Assembly (NCBI GenBank): GCA_016617855.1
Contig: JAECUM010012881.1
Location: forward strand, 1 to 64,000
Length of the DNA stretch: 64,000 nt
Direction of reading: 5' to 3'
Source of the DNA: Megalonaias nervosa
Lineage: Eukaryota > Mollusca > Bivalvia > Unionida > Unionidae
Shown here: one piece after another, positions 1-14,127 of the stretch
Layout of the letters: every line of letters begins with the position of its first letter
Position numbering within the stretch: the first letter of the stretch is position 1
Notes under the pieces: generated by a model
What the model saw: the letters and a program-made list of their open reading frames with translations, nothing else
What the model was told of the DNA's origin: nothing
Database searches by the model: none
Position numbers and translations under genes: made by a program

Positions 1-152
1 TATCTATTGTTACAGAAACAAATTCTTTGTCCATATTGACAAACCATCTTAACAGTGCATTGTTATATCATAATCCACTTATGTTGACATCTAGCATGAG
101 TACTGTATGTTTTGAGATATCAGCTTTTTTTTCAAATTTACATTTCTGGTAG

Positions 153-217
153 CGGAGATCAACCGGATGAGGCATTATCTCATAATCTATCTTCATCGGA
201 TTTTTGGCCGCTCGCTA
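153..217 (+). CDS. Candidate exon 1 in window (partial gene)
   Basis: Acceptor TTTCTGGTAG follows a T-rich tract, and the exon reads [20 protein letters not shown]. It is CpG-richer than its flanks. The donor is A|GTAATT, leaving phase 1, which fits the next exon. If this donor is not used, the frame runs to a stop at 224-226, which would make it the last exon of an upstream gene instead. Exons could be missing between this and 2420. Confidence 0.4.
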
Positions 218-3200
218 GTAATTAATATATTTACATAGACTGACATTTGTATGTGGATGGTAAGTAAAATTCCTCTTTTTTTCACTCAGAATTAAATCCT
301 TCAGAACATTCACATTTTCTGTAGTAATCCCTGTCATCAGACCAGAACACCTGCATCTCTATCGTCGATTGACCCTTTCTTTAAATTTCTGATGCATGCG
401 TGGAAGGCAGCATCACTCCACTACCATAAATGTAAAAAAAAAAAAGCTCTCACTTGTCTATTCAATAGGCAGGGAGGAACAGTAACTACAATTGACCATA
501 CGACAGCCAATTCATTTTTAAAAAAAAAATGTACCCAGATAAAATAGCAGCTGAAATTTCAAAGAAAACATTACCTTTGAAGCACCGATTGTTATGAAAA
601 CGTACTAAGCAAATCAGAAAAAAAAATCAGTCTCAATCATGCAATACAATTTTTTGATGTTGCTGCCACAATAAGAAACAGGCATTTGTTTGGTTCTCCA
701 AAACTGTCCTTTAGCAGTGACTTCAATAACGCATGCACCCTTCATTAAAGAAAGCCGACTACAATCTTCAATAAAAACAAAGAACCTTTCTTCAAAGGAA
801 GCCATTACCAAACTTAAATAAAGCAATGGAATCTGAGGGATTGTTTCATTTTCCAACGTGACTGGAACATTTTTACTGTGCCGTGAAAGTTTCCTTTTTA
901 CAGGAAAAAAGTTTATGGTTACGAACTCTACCGACGGCGCTTAAAACGTAAACTTTTACCGACTTCGGACGTACTTAAAAAGTAAATGTGCTTCATCATT
1001 CGTTACGTGATTGTGTTATTTTTTTCCACTGAATTCAGACCTATATGACCTGTGACAAAATTATTGAATATTTTAAATCTGTGTGTGCGCATATTTTCAA
1101 AGGAATTACTTGTATTGTGGATTCAATGTATGTGACATGATTCGCGGGTGAGTACACGATGTTGATACTTTATTCATTGCTATACATTAGACATGTATAT
1201 GTAAACAGTATACACATATATGTACCAATGCGTGGTTCTCTGAATAACGTAAAATATTATATATGCCTTCTCTGTTTTCACTACAGGTGTATTTCTCATT
1301 TAATATGCATCAATTTAAGATGAAAACTGTGCCAATGAAGCACGTATTTTTGCGCCCGCATTTATTACCTTACCCCCCACCTGCACATTTTTTTGGGTAC
1401 ATGCATCATTTTCTTCTGTTCACTGACCTGGTTGCTTATAACACTGTTCGGTCTATAACACAGTCGGGTTCTATGGCTCCCAACTACCGTGTTATAGCGG
1501 GGTCACATTGTATTTATAATTTAACTTTTATATGCTTAGAAATTTTGAGCAGCTATTTGTGACCATTTGAATTATAATAAACTTAATGTGTTAGCAATAG
1601 TAGTTCTTTTTAGCTCAGTATACTAATATTGGGCGTTTTTGATTCTTCATGTCTGACTGAAAATATATAAATCCTCGTCATGAAGGTTTCCTAAAAAAAA
1701 AAAAATATAAACTGTAAAAGAAAATTGGTATTTGTCCCAATATTAGAATGGTTGCCACACCATAATTACCGGAAGTTAAGTATTTATTTTAACTGAAGAA
1801 TCTGTTACAGAATAGAGGTATAGTAGTTATAGAATATAGTCTTTATGTGGTGGTTGAGAACAGAGTACAACATGATGAATTTTGGAGATGCATTGTAAGA
1901 CTTTGGTATACAACATTATAAACACTATTATTTATTTATTTATTTATTATATATCCCAGTTAGAAAAATCCCAAAGTTAAAATAAATGCAAATATTATTG
2001 AAAAAGAAGTTTGTTTAAATTATTTTTTTTTAATGATAAACATTGATACATGGTATGAAGCAACATAATTTTGAATACTGTGACATCATGTTATGCAACA
2101 AACTTAATGATTTCTACATGTGCTGAACAGTACCCAATGAATGCTTGATAATGTCCAGTAAGTTGGCAATTTACTGGAACCTCCCATGCATTGCATTTAT
2201 ATTAGAAATCATGAGCTGGTTATTTAATAATGGATTTTAGTATATTCTTGCAAAGGAAATTGACATTGATGTTGAACCTGTATTAATTTATCTAAAAATG
2301 GAAATAGTTTTTTGCCCAGATCTAGTAGTATGCCAGAATATTTATGCTATGTAGCAATTAATTTTGGGTGAATGAGGTGACAGGTGTTTCTTAACAATAT
2401 TTTGATTTGACATTTCTAGATTTGATCCGAGGTATGTATCAGAAAATTCATGAGAAGGATTCATTTTCATCTCACAGCATCAAAGAGCACATGAAACTCC
2501 ATGTATAAATTGTGCACATACAAATATTCAGCCTTTTCTTTGCCCAGATCTATAAAATTAATTATTTCTTTATTGATATCACTGTTTTGAAAAGGAGGTG
2601 GAGCATGTGTATGTGTGTATCAATTATATTTAATATGCCAGTTGAGACCACAACTTGAAGTTGATGTACAACTTATTATTACTTAATGTGTTTATACAGT
2701 TATATGATTTTGTAAAACTGAAGTGATTCATCAGTTTATCAATTAAGGGATAATTATTGAGGATAGAGTTGGGCACTGAAAGGGTTGTATAATTATTGAC
2801 TCTCTCATGTTGACCATCCTTACTTTACGACAGGGCATATTTTAATAATAATAATAAATTGTTCATATGTAAATGATGATGAAAATATCATAATATTTTT
2901 TTCAAAAAATTTGATGGAGTTATGCTCCATTTTTGACAGAAATAATTGGTGGATACCAGTATTTGTGAATTTCATGGCTACTATAAATAAAAAATGTGAT
3001 GATGTTGTAGTTATTCACTGGTGGAAACAGTAGGATCCCTGTCCCATTGCGGTGATTCTTTCATTGAAACATTAGGATCCCTGTCCCATTGCAGTGATTC
3101 TTTCATGGAAACATTAGAATCCATGACCCACTGCAGTGATTCTTTCATGGAAACATTAGAATCCAGGTCCTATTGCATTGATTCTTTCATGGAAACTTTG

Positions 3201-6200
3201 GATCCATGTCCCATTTCAGTGATTCTTTCATGAAAACATTAGAATCCATGTCCCATTGCAGTGATTCTTTTATGGAAACAGTAGGATTCAGGTCCTATTG
3301 CATTGATTCTTTCATGGAAACATTAGAATCCATGTCCCGTTGCAGTGATTCTTTCATGGAAACATTGAGGCCCATGTCCCATTGCATTGATTCTTTCATG
3401 GAAACATTAGAATCAGTGATTCTTTCATGGAAACATTGGGATACATGTCCCATTGCAGTGATTCTTTCATGGAAATAATAGGATCCTTGTCTCAATCCAC
3501 AAATTTAAGTAGCAATGAAAAAGTCATTTTTTGTGAATGGATTAAAATTGATATCCACAAAAAGAACTTTATGTCTTGCAAAGCTGCCCTGGAGAAATTC
3601 TGGTCATATTCTGGGATGCAGTACACTTCAACACCATGTGTAGGTTAATTATAACTTTTGCCAAGTCATTTAGTGTTGTTTGTTTCTTTTTCAAGGAACA
3701 GGAATTTTTATATGCCTGTATTGACAAAGCTCTCTTTCTCCCACCTAATGTTGTATCTGACAGTGTATATTTGTCGTCGATTTCTGAGTCTTCAAAATTA
3801 ATAACCATTCAGTAAAAGAGAAAGCAAAATGCCTGGTTGAACCAAGACATCATAATTACTTCATTTTTCTTTCCACATGAATTGCAAGAAGACTTTTGCC
3901 AGATTTTCTTTCAAATGATGCTAACAGGAATGAATAATTCAGTTCTTTATCTGCAGTCTTTACTGTCTTTGTTTATTTGCCAACATGCTGTTTTACACCT
4001 AACACAATAGCTGCATTGCACAAAAGCCAAGTCTGATCTAACTTTTGTTTGTTCAAACAGTTTGAATTTTTATGTAATGTTATTTTTGTGTGTGAAGTGA
4101 ATGAGATTTTTTTTAAACTGAGATCATCAGGTCAAGAGTTCTAATTTTCTTTAGGGGTTTTTCATGGTAGTTTGACAGAGTTTGCATTCTGTATGGGAAT
4201 TGTTAACCTATTTTTCATGGTTTGTGCACAAAGTGTCTTTCTTAATATAGTGAGCTATAAAGACAATAAAAGTCTTAAAGAAGTAAGTATTATAAGTTAG
4301 AATGAAACTGGAAGTCATGAGTGACACATGGTACAAAATTAAGTTTTCTTATGATTATATAATATAATTTCTTTACAAATATATCAGGTAAAATTATAAT
4401 ATGTACAGAACCTCTTTCATTTTGTTGGCAGTACAGGTTTGTATGTATGTTACTGTACTGTATACTGTAGAATTACATAGTAGTGTTATAGATGTGTATT
4501 TGACTTGCACGCATATTTATATAAAAGAACCAAACAGTGGAGCTATTTACTAAGTCTAGAAAGCTTCAGTAGTCACTCTGCACTTCTCTACAGGCTTATT
4601 ATGAAACTCACATTGCACATGTATTAAGTAGAAGGTTTTCTGTGGAAAATCTGTCTCACATTTCTTGCACAATGTCAGCCTATTTTGTTAAGAAATAAGA
4701 ATGGAAATAGATTAAATGTGTTTTGTCTCACCTTTAAATGGCAAGACATAATTATAGTTAAGCATCAGTTAAATGTGGGTTTTTTTTCTCACCTTTGGAT
4801 GGTGAGACCCAAGTATAGTTAAGTATCAGTTATGAAATAGTTTGAACATGGGTTATTTTCTCACCTATGGATGGTGAGACATAAGTATTGTTAAGCATCA
4901 GTTATATATATGTTGGTTATTGGGCTTATTAATCAAACAGAATAATGGAGTGCATAAAATTATCATTTACATGACAGGCAGTTTAAAGTATTCCCTCATT
5001 ATAATGCAGTCTATTGGAGTCATAGTGTATAACACTTGATAATGAGAACACCTAATAATAAAGTACATGATGCATATCATTTTTTTGCCATTGAATGAAA
5101 TCAGATCCATGACCTCACTCACCTTATGCCAGGAGCCATATTATAATGAAGGACCTGAAAGAGAGGTAGTACTGTATACAAAATCTCAGCTCCACCATGT
5201 GTTTGGATGATTATAATTCTACTATATCACTTTGCCCGTAATTTTATTAACAATAGTGAGATATAATGTTAAAGTTTCTCAAAGTCACATGACTTGTAAA
5301 TTGTACTGATTCTTACATATAATGTTTGTCAGTTCCTAATAGTTTTTGTACCATGATATGTTAGGACTCCTGTCACACCTGCATTACTATAAACATAGAT
5401 TATGATAGAAAAATGACAGACTTGACACAAGATTCCATTAATCAGAATGTCCTATTTCTTTCATTAATATGCTAGAAAAAGACTTCACATGTAAAAATGG
5501 CTAGTTTTAACTGCTGTTAGGTTGATGGTTGTTGTTACATCATAAAAACTTTATTGATGTTGCAACAACTTGATGACATGTCGTCGCTAATCAAAACATT
5601 AATAATTTATACAGTTGATTCCTTCCATTTGTTTCTTTCAAACATTGCAGAAAGAACAATAAAAATTTAAGGTGCCAGTATTACATTGATGGTTGAAATA
5701 TTATCAGGTGTTATTTTCAACATCTATTATTTTACAAGGATCTGTTCTTAGTGACCCTGTCCAATGTTTGTCCACCAGAAATTTGCCATTTTGAGAATTA
5801 TCACTTCCCTTAGAGAGTCATAGTTATTCAGCTTGCATCAGCAAGAGGCAGTGTTTGAGAATTACATGAAACACATGAATAGTACAGGTTGGTCTGCAAG
5901 CCAGAGTTTATGTTCAAGCGACCTCTTTTATTAATGTACAAAATGACATAAATAATGAAAACCATTAGAATCAAGGACAACTCTTATTAAGCAAAAAGCA
6001 AGAGCTAAGGAGGGGTATGTAAGTATTTATAACAAAAGAATGAACTTCTATTATATTTTGTTAAAATCTTTTGTGTCTGGTAAATTTTAAGGTAGTAGAC
6101 ATTTTTATAAGTGAAAGTTTGGGTTATTGACTAGTAAAAGTGCCATTGTTATAAGCCATTCACATTAGAAAATGAGGAACCTGTTTCAGTAGAGCAGGGG

Positions 6201-9200
6201 TGCACAACCTGTGGCCTGCAGGCTGGGTCCAGCCTGCGAACATGTTCTATCCGGCCCTCAGGGCAAATTAAAACAACACAGAAATCTGGCCCGTGAACAG
6301 TAATTATATTAAAGAAATTAGTGTTTGTGGCCCTCAAGTGGTCTTACAAAATGCAATCTGGCCTTTGGTCAAAAAAGGTTGTGCACCCTTGCAATAGAGT
6401 AACAAGATTATCTCTCAGAAATTTATCCAGGGGTGGGGTGAGGGTCTGGTAACTCAGTTAGTACAGCATCCAAGAGTTTGATGCCCACCCAGCCTTGCAC
6501 AGCTGTTTTGGTTTGTCCTTGGGAAAGGCACTTAGCTCCCATTTCCTTGCCATAATATAAACAAATACAGTGCTGAATATGATGTTAAAAACCAAGCAAG
6601 CCACTTTTTCTTTATACATATGTTAAGAATAAATATGTTAAGAAGTACATTAAACATGTCACAGACAAGATTGTTTTCACTGAAAGCTGTAATGTAATAT
6701 CTGTACTGTTCAGAAATTCAGCAGTCTGTGGCCAACAAAGCAATGTTGCTAAAAACTCTCTTTCAGGAAATTTCAAAGTTAAAACTTGAACAAATTCTGC
6801 TGAAACAATTAAAATGAATTAACAGAATAACCAGACATTTGCTGCCTTGGTAATAAATGTCGTAGGGATCATGTGATAAATATCAGTATAAATCTATTGA
6901 ATACATTTATGTCAAAAGCTGCAAAATTCCATGTAAATTATGTCTATGAAGTTTTGTATTTAAGATTTCTCATACAGCTTGATTTTACAACTTATTTCTT
7001 TTTTCAGTCAATCCCACATTGATATTTAAACTGTAAGAGTAAATTCAAGAGTCTCTTTTATATTTGAACTTACAAAATTCTTTTTTTTAGGAATAATTTA
7101 ATTTTTCTTGAATAGTTAAACATTATGCTATCTTCATTTGAAAATCTGAACATACATCATATTTCTGTTTGCTGATAAGTTTACATGATGTACTATAGAA
7201 ACTAAGGAATGAGAGTCATACATACAGCAGTTCCTCACTAGGGGAACCATAAAAGAGTACTGTGATATATGTGAGTTTGCCTTATACAGGGTACATATTC
7301 AGCCAGTTTAATGGGATAAATGCCTTAAGCTGTATTATATCAGGGACCATGTTGTAATGAGGTGCATTATAGTGAGACAAGTGTGGTAAGTTATCTCCTG
7401 GATAATAAAATGTATGAAAATATCAAATATTTGCTATTGGAATAAATGTACATCTAACTGGGAAGATCTGTGTTGGTGCTGGCAATTACCAGAATTGCAA
7501 ATGGTATGAAAATTCTCAGTTGGCAATCCCTGTCAATACAAACAACATGTGGCAATTGAAAATTATGGAGATTTTGTTGTAGTCTTTATACTTTTACCTT
7601 GGAGCCACTGATATCTGCTAGTGTAATATATTTGGGATTGTAAAAAGAACGTAAAATTAAATGTTTTCACCAAGGAAGATGTAGAATTGCACAATTCAGC
7701 AATAAATCAAAACTTTTGAAAAGAGCAATTTCATAGAAATAGGGAAAAAATATGGAGAAAAACATGTGCTAGGTAATAATGAATAATGAGCATAATTGAA
7801 AAGAAGCCAGATTCAGAGAATATTTCAAGGTTCAGCCCTTTGTTGTACGTTTAACAATGGTACACCAGTATTATTCAGGAAGAAATTGGAAGCTATTTGG
7901 GAAATTCTTTCACCAACTTAGGAGGAGAATAGACCCAGATCAGCCACAGCAGGATGTAGGTAAACAGTGTTCAGTTGTGATAATTAGTAGAATAAACATA
8001 GACTCAGACGGCCAGGCTGCTCATTACACCATAGCCAGTCAGGGTGCACACAATTCAGTGGTGATAATTATTAGAAATAACATGATTGATGCAGACCTGG
8101 CAGTACAATATGTTACGGCCAATCTGGGAGTACACTGCTTGTCATTTTTAATAAAATTAACTTTGTAAACTTGGGACCTGCCGCGCATTATGTGATAGCT
8201 TACCTGGATGTGCACTGCTCAGATGTGATAATTAATAAAATAAATATTGTAGACTCAGGCCAGGCAGAGCATTATGTGATACTGGCCCTGGTGTAGACTG
8301 CTCACATGTGATAATTAATAAAATAAACATCTGAAGACTCAGGCTAGGAAGTGCATTATGTGATACTGACCTGGGTGTACACTGCTCACATGTGATAAAT
8401 AATAAAATAAACATTGTAGACTCAAGCCAGGCAGTGTATTATGTGATACTGACCTGGGTGTAGACTGCTCACATGTGATAAATAACAAAATAAACACTGT
8501 AGACTCAGGCCAGGCATTACGTGATACTGACCTGGGTGTAGACTGCTCACATGTGATAAATAATAAAATAGACTTTGTAGACTCAGACTAGGCAGTGCTT
8601 TATGTGATGACTGATCTTGGTGTACACCATTTGCATCATACATTGGTAAATATGTTACAGACAGTAATATTGTTTTACATTAATTGTAGCACGGCTGAAG
8701 GATTGTTGCAGAAGGCACCAGATGAGGCCCTACAACAAGCACTACTGCAGGAAATAAGGAAATGGGAAGAGGTTAGTCTACCATTTTACTTGTAGCTACA
8801 CAGGTCTGTGAGAACTAAGGCTTGCTGAAATTGTTGTTACAGTTCTTGGGACTTGATTTTTAAATTAGGACCAGAATAAAACAAGTCTGTAATTTTGCAC
8901 TTGAATCCATGAGTGCTGATCTTAGAGTTGATCTATTTCACCCAAGCCTCTAATCTACTTGACCATGATTGGTCACAACTAATTGGGCAGAATTTATGTA
9001 CTGTTTAAATGACCACAGCTTCCAAATAGATTCTGTTCATTTTATTCTTGCTTTTTGAAATAGTTTTTCCAGGAGTCAGTTATAATTCTGGCCCATGGCC
9101 TAGTGACCAGAGATTTCAAAGAGAGGACAGTCAATAGTTCATGCAGCTATCTCATTTGGCCACATGATGTTTTTTTTAGGAGGGTAGTAATTACTATGAA

Positions 9201-10172
9201 GGGTATCTTTATGTTGCTGACACATACTTGGCAACATATATTAAAGAAATGTCTAAGAGTTGATTGATCAAAAACAAAACCTCTTAATTAGGGTTGAAGC
9301 TGAAGACAAAGCACACTCTATTTAAGTATCAGAAATGATTTTGCTCAGAAATGCCACATACTCTTTATGAAATACCTGTTAGTATGTTGAGCTAAGGATT
9401 TCTAATGTCAATCCAACAGTTAAAAATATCCAGACGTTCTGGACTAAATCCAGAGTTTTATTACCACTAATACAATACCTATTGCTATTGCATAGCTTAC
9501 CTTTCTGGGTGAGGAATTACCATCATTCACATAATACAAATTCCAGCCTCCCATGAGATGGAAAGTTCTAGAAAGTTCAGTAAAAGAAGAAAACAGACCC
9601 AGTCTGTTCCCCACATCATCAGCCCATACCTACAAAGCATCATCCTTTTAGGGTGACATATTGGATCGGTTCAATTCAAAAACACACTTCAGAAATATTG
9701 CCTTCTCTCATGGAAGAATGAATATCTAGCATCTGATTTTGGTTTTCCATGTTCCTTGAGTGTTTATGCCCTCAGTAAAAAGGGCACTTTAGTCCAAAAT
9801 GCCTATCTGACCTCACCCATGCATACACCTTTCAAGATACTTGTGCTCCTCTTCTAACACTCAACATGCAAACTGTCAAAACAAAATATTATGCATACCA
9901 AGAACCAGCTACCTGTAACAAATTGCCTGTTGAACTTAGATACAATGACAAAGTAATCTTATTCAAGAGTGCCTGTAAAACTCATCTGTTTTGACTGCAA
10001 CAACAGACTTAATACTTAGCAATGTTTCTTTAGCTTATATATTTTCAGCTTGTCATTGTTCGTAATTTTATGTTGCTTGTTTTGGTAATCTTTATATATA
10101 TATATATCATTATGTGTGAACTAATATTGTATAGTGCTTAGAGCTTCTAAAAAGTAAGTGCTGTATTAAATC

Positions 10173-10214
<42 letters not shown>

Positions 10215-13200
10215 TAAAATGGATAAGTGTTTATGAGATTGGATCTAAAGAGGTGTATACATTTATTTAAGCCATGTACAAGTATTATGTCAAATGTGGT
10301 AATTCTGTATACTTCAGACTAAAAATCTGTCCCAGTAATGAACTTTTATTACAAAATAGTTATTGGGACAGATTTATTGGACTGTACTTGGTTCTTTTTA
10401 CAGAGTCTTGGTCATGAGACTGAAAAGTTTGGTGGGGATGTTTTACTATCAGGACAGGAACAGTTAGCCTTCATTCGACAGCAAATGGAGGGGTGGACAG
10501 AGCATGCCATGAAAGTCTTTGGTCGACATCGTGGTGAGGAGGGCAGAGCACACCCAGACCAGGAAGTTATGGGCAAAATGAATGAGGTATTCTTTTTTAA
10601 AAACAAAATGTATTTACAGTATTGTTATTAATTTTATGGTGTGTGAATAATCAGAAAATAAGTGTTCTCCAAAATGGCCATCTAACTTCTGTACACATTT
10701 ATCAAGTTAGAGCAGTTATTAAAGCCAAGGCCTTACAAGTAAATCTGTACACATTATCAGATTAGAGCAGTTATTGAAGCCAAGGCCTTACAAGTAAGTC
10801 GGTACACATTTATCAAGTTAAATCAGTTATTGAAGCCAAGGCCTTACAAGTAAGTCTGTACACATTTATCAAGTTAGAGCAGTTATTGAAGCCAAGGCCT
10901 TACAAGTAAGTCTGTATTAGGTCCTCAATTATGACCATTTATTCCAAGCATTGCTTGTATACTTTGTGGAGTACACATTAATGCAGGCCCTTCTTACCCC
11001 ATCCCAATCAAATTTAGCCACATACTAAGGCTGTCTATATTGGCTTTCATTATAAAACAGTAATGTCCAAATACCATACAGTGGGGCCTCAGCTTACGAA
11101 CCTAATCGGTTCCCGGATGGCATTCGTAACCCAGGGTGTTCGTAACCCGGAATGCGTTTTCCCATAGGGTCCCATTGTTAAATTTTTAATCCATTCCCGA
11201 GCCGAAAAAAAAATTGCCGAAAATCGCTGCTACATTAAAAAAAGGTGGAAAAAGGAGCACTCACACAACACATACACAACACATACATAGCAATAAAACA
11301 CACAAACACACTCAAAACCCACAAAAACAACACAAACATTACACAAAAATAAACACAAGAACACCACAGACTCCTTTTCTCACCTTTTTTTCACTCTATT
11401 TGAGTAGAGGCAGCCATATGTGAGCTTGCGTGTTCGAAATTTTGCGCGCAAGCGAATGGCAGCTCAGTTCATAACCCGAGTCACCGTTCGTAACCCAAGT
11501 CATTTTTTTGGCCGGCCTGGAGTTCGTAACCCGGATCGTTCATAACCCAGGTCATTTGTAAGCCGGGGCCCCACTGTATTACTAATGTTATACTAATAAG
11601 CAGTAAATAGTGCAAATTATACATATATGTACTATTAATTATCCATGAGTATGAAACCCATATATTTTCTTGTATTCCTCAACTATTGGTTTTAATTTTT
11701 GGGGGGAAAAGTTTATTTCATCTTTTTAACATCTTATGTTATAGATCTTTCCATTATCAAATTGAAGTTTCAAATGCTTTAAGCTAGGTTATTAAATTTT
11801 CAAAGAATTTATTATCTCATTTCTTTTTTCTCCTCTCAATTTCAGTTAATTGATGGGCTATTGAAACAGTTCAACACAAGATTAACAGGAGAGAATGGTA
11901 TGCTGTTGATTTCAGTAGAGAATTAAGTTATTATTGTATGATCTATTCATTTATGATAGAAGAATGCTTCAACCTTTAATATACAAAAATCATCCATATT
12001 TGAAAAATGTACAGGATGGGTTTGTCTGTAGTAAGTACTACTGAGTTAAAGTAAGTGAGAAGTCACTGTATTAGTTTATTCACATGTAATACGATCCTCT
12101 CAATACAATTTTACATAAGATTAGATGAGGATTTGTTGTGACAGTATTCAGTCTATATCTTGAATCTAGATTCCTTGAATAGTTTGCAGTGATGTTTTAA
12201 GTGGTATCAACTTTTGAAAAGAAAGAGAAAATTTACCATTCACAGCGCTTGAAACAAACCTGCAAAAGTGTTTTATATGCAAAATATGAATAAAAGTACA
12301 CCATATATTGAATATGATGGAAGTTCCAATATTTTCTGATTTAATTAAGGAAATTTGTCCTCATGAGGCTTTTCATTTTGAAATGAATATGTACTGTAAA
12401 CAGACTTACAGAATTTCTTCAGTCTGATTGGAAAAATCACAGATTGTGTCAAAAAGACATGTTAACAGATTTAGATTGCTTCAGTCTAAGTGTGAAGTAA
12501 TAGATTGTGTGTCAAAAACACATCTTAGTCTGAAATCCATGGAGACTATTTTACACTGTGTTATACAATGACTTGCCTAACTTTTAAAATAAATTTCTTT
12601 TAATAAATGTACATATTCAGTTTATTTGTTTTGTTATGTACAAAAGTTAGTTTCTGCCAACAACTTTATGGTATCAAGACAGTTTAATTCAATTTATTAA
12701 TGTTGAAAACAAGTAATTTTTGTCTCAAACTTTGTATGTTCATGATCATTACATTTTATGGCAAGTCAATATAAACATTGAGGATCAGCTGTATTGGAAA
12801 AAAGAGACATTATAAATAGTCAGTCCACTCCAGTGGCCTAGTGGTTAGAGCATCCACCTTGGATGCAGGAGGTTGCAGGTTGGACAAGTCATACCAAAGT
12901 CTTATAAAAATGGTACTAACAGCTGCCTTGCTAGGCACTCAGCATTAAGAGGTTAATGTTAGGACTGGTCAGCCTGGTGTCAGAATAATGTGACTGGTTA
13001 GGACATCATGCTACATGTCTGCGGCATGATGCCCCAATGCTAGACATCACTATAAACTGTCACACTGCAGACATCATAGCAATATGACTGAAAAATTTTT
13101 AAAACTATATTAAAAATCCGAAACACACATACATTAATAATCATTCCTATGCAGGCAATGTACGTGGAAAAATAGAAAAGGGTATTGGTAAGTGAAGAAA

Positions 13201-14086
13201 AGAGGTATTATAACTACAAAATCGTTAAACTTTTTGTTAATTTTCTGCATTTTCTAACAGTTATAAGACTATTCTAATACATGACCCCATCAATACATGT
13301 GTAATAAGAGACATAATAAGATGTATCTACCGTATATACTCGCGTATCAGTAGAATTAAACTGCAAACAATAAAGATCTTGTCTGTAGATCGGGGTTTAT
13401 ACTGTTTGTTCTACTGATTACTCCTAACAAACTGCAGACCCATATCTGCCAGCTCTTTATGCAGTGAGAGATCTGGGTCTGTGCAGAGTGCAGTTGGATT
13501 CGTCTTATAGGTGAGCATATGCAATACCAGAAAAGTACATCTTTGTTGAAAGATTATCATGCCAAACTGAAGATCTCAAGAGATATTTCTAAAAGTACAT
13601 AATTCCTTTTCACATAAAAAATGTTGTTAGCTTACAAATAAAAGGATATTTTCACCAACTTTTGTGCAATGATCAATGACCTTCTAGCTCTCTAGAAATG
13701 GACATTTGACTAAGATGGCCTACATCATATCAAGGCTGGCACAAATCTATTTTGACACTTTAGTTATACTTTCAAATTTAAGCCAGTTACTTTATTCTTG
13801 TGAAATGTAATTTCATACTTCTACAAATAACTTCTGACATCTTCAGACAATGTATCAATAAAGCTGCATTGTCAAGTAGATACTTTGATCTAGGGGCAGG
13901 CATAACTACATCTAACCGGACCAAAATTAAAATCATTCTCTAGCAGCCAATTTCTCAAACTTCATAATAGTTGAAAAGAAAAATCTCTCCATCTTAAAAT
14001 AACATTTAGATTGCTGAAAAATGTCAGTATAAACATGAATACTATTAAGAAATCAAGGGCTAGGTGTGAACTGAAATTTTTCCATC

Positions 14087-14127
<41 letters not shown>

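Noticed and set aside
1800..1900. Exon candidate around GAACAG|AGTACAACATG...GCATT|GTAAGA
   Set aside because: No frame both avoids stops and ends in phase 1 as the exon at 2420 requires.
3015..3495. Repeat proteins from the 42-bp array (both strands)
   Set aside because: The period is divisible by three, so any stop-free unit gives open frames. One copy is frameshifted, and the array is flanked by exons with matching phase that skip it.
8595..8690. Extending exon 6 upstream to use the acceptor at 8689
   Set aside because: It gives one leading base, which does not match the phase left by either donor of exon 5; the acceptors at 8700 or 8710 fit.
12822..12910. Functional tRNA gene at the SINE head
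   Set aside because: Box B is damaged, no cloverleaf acceptor stem is visible, and the head continues into the shared SINE body.
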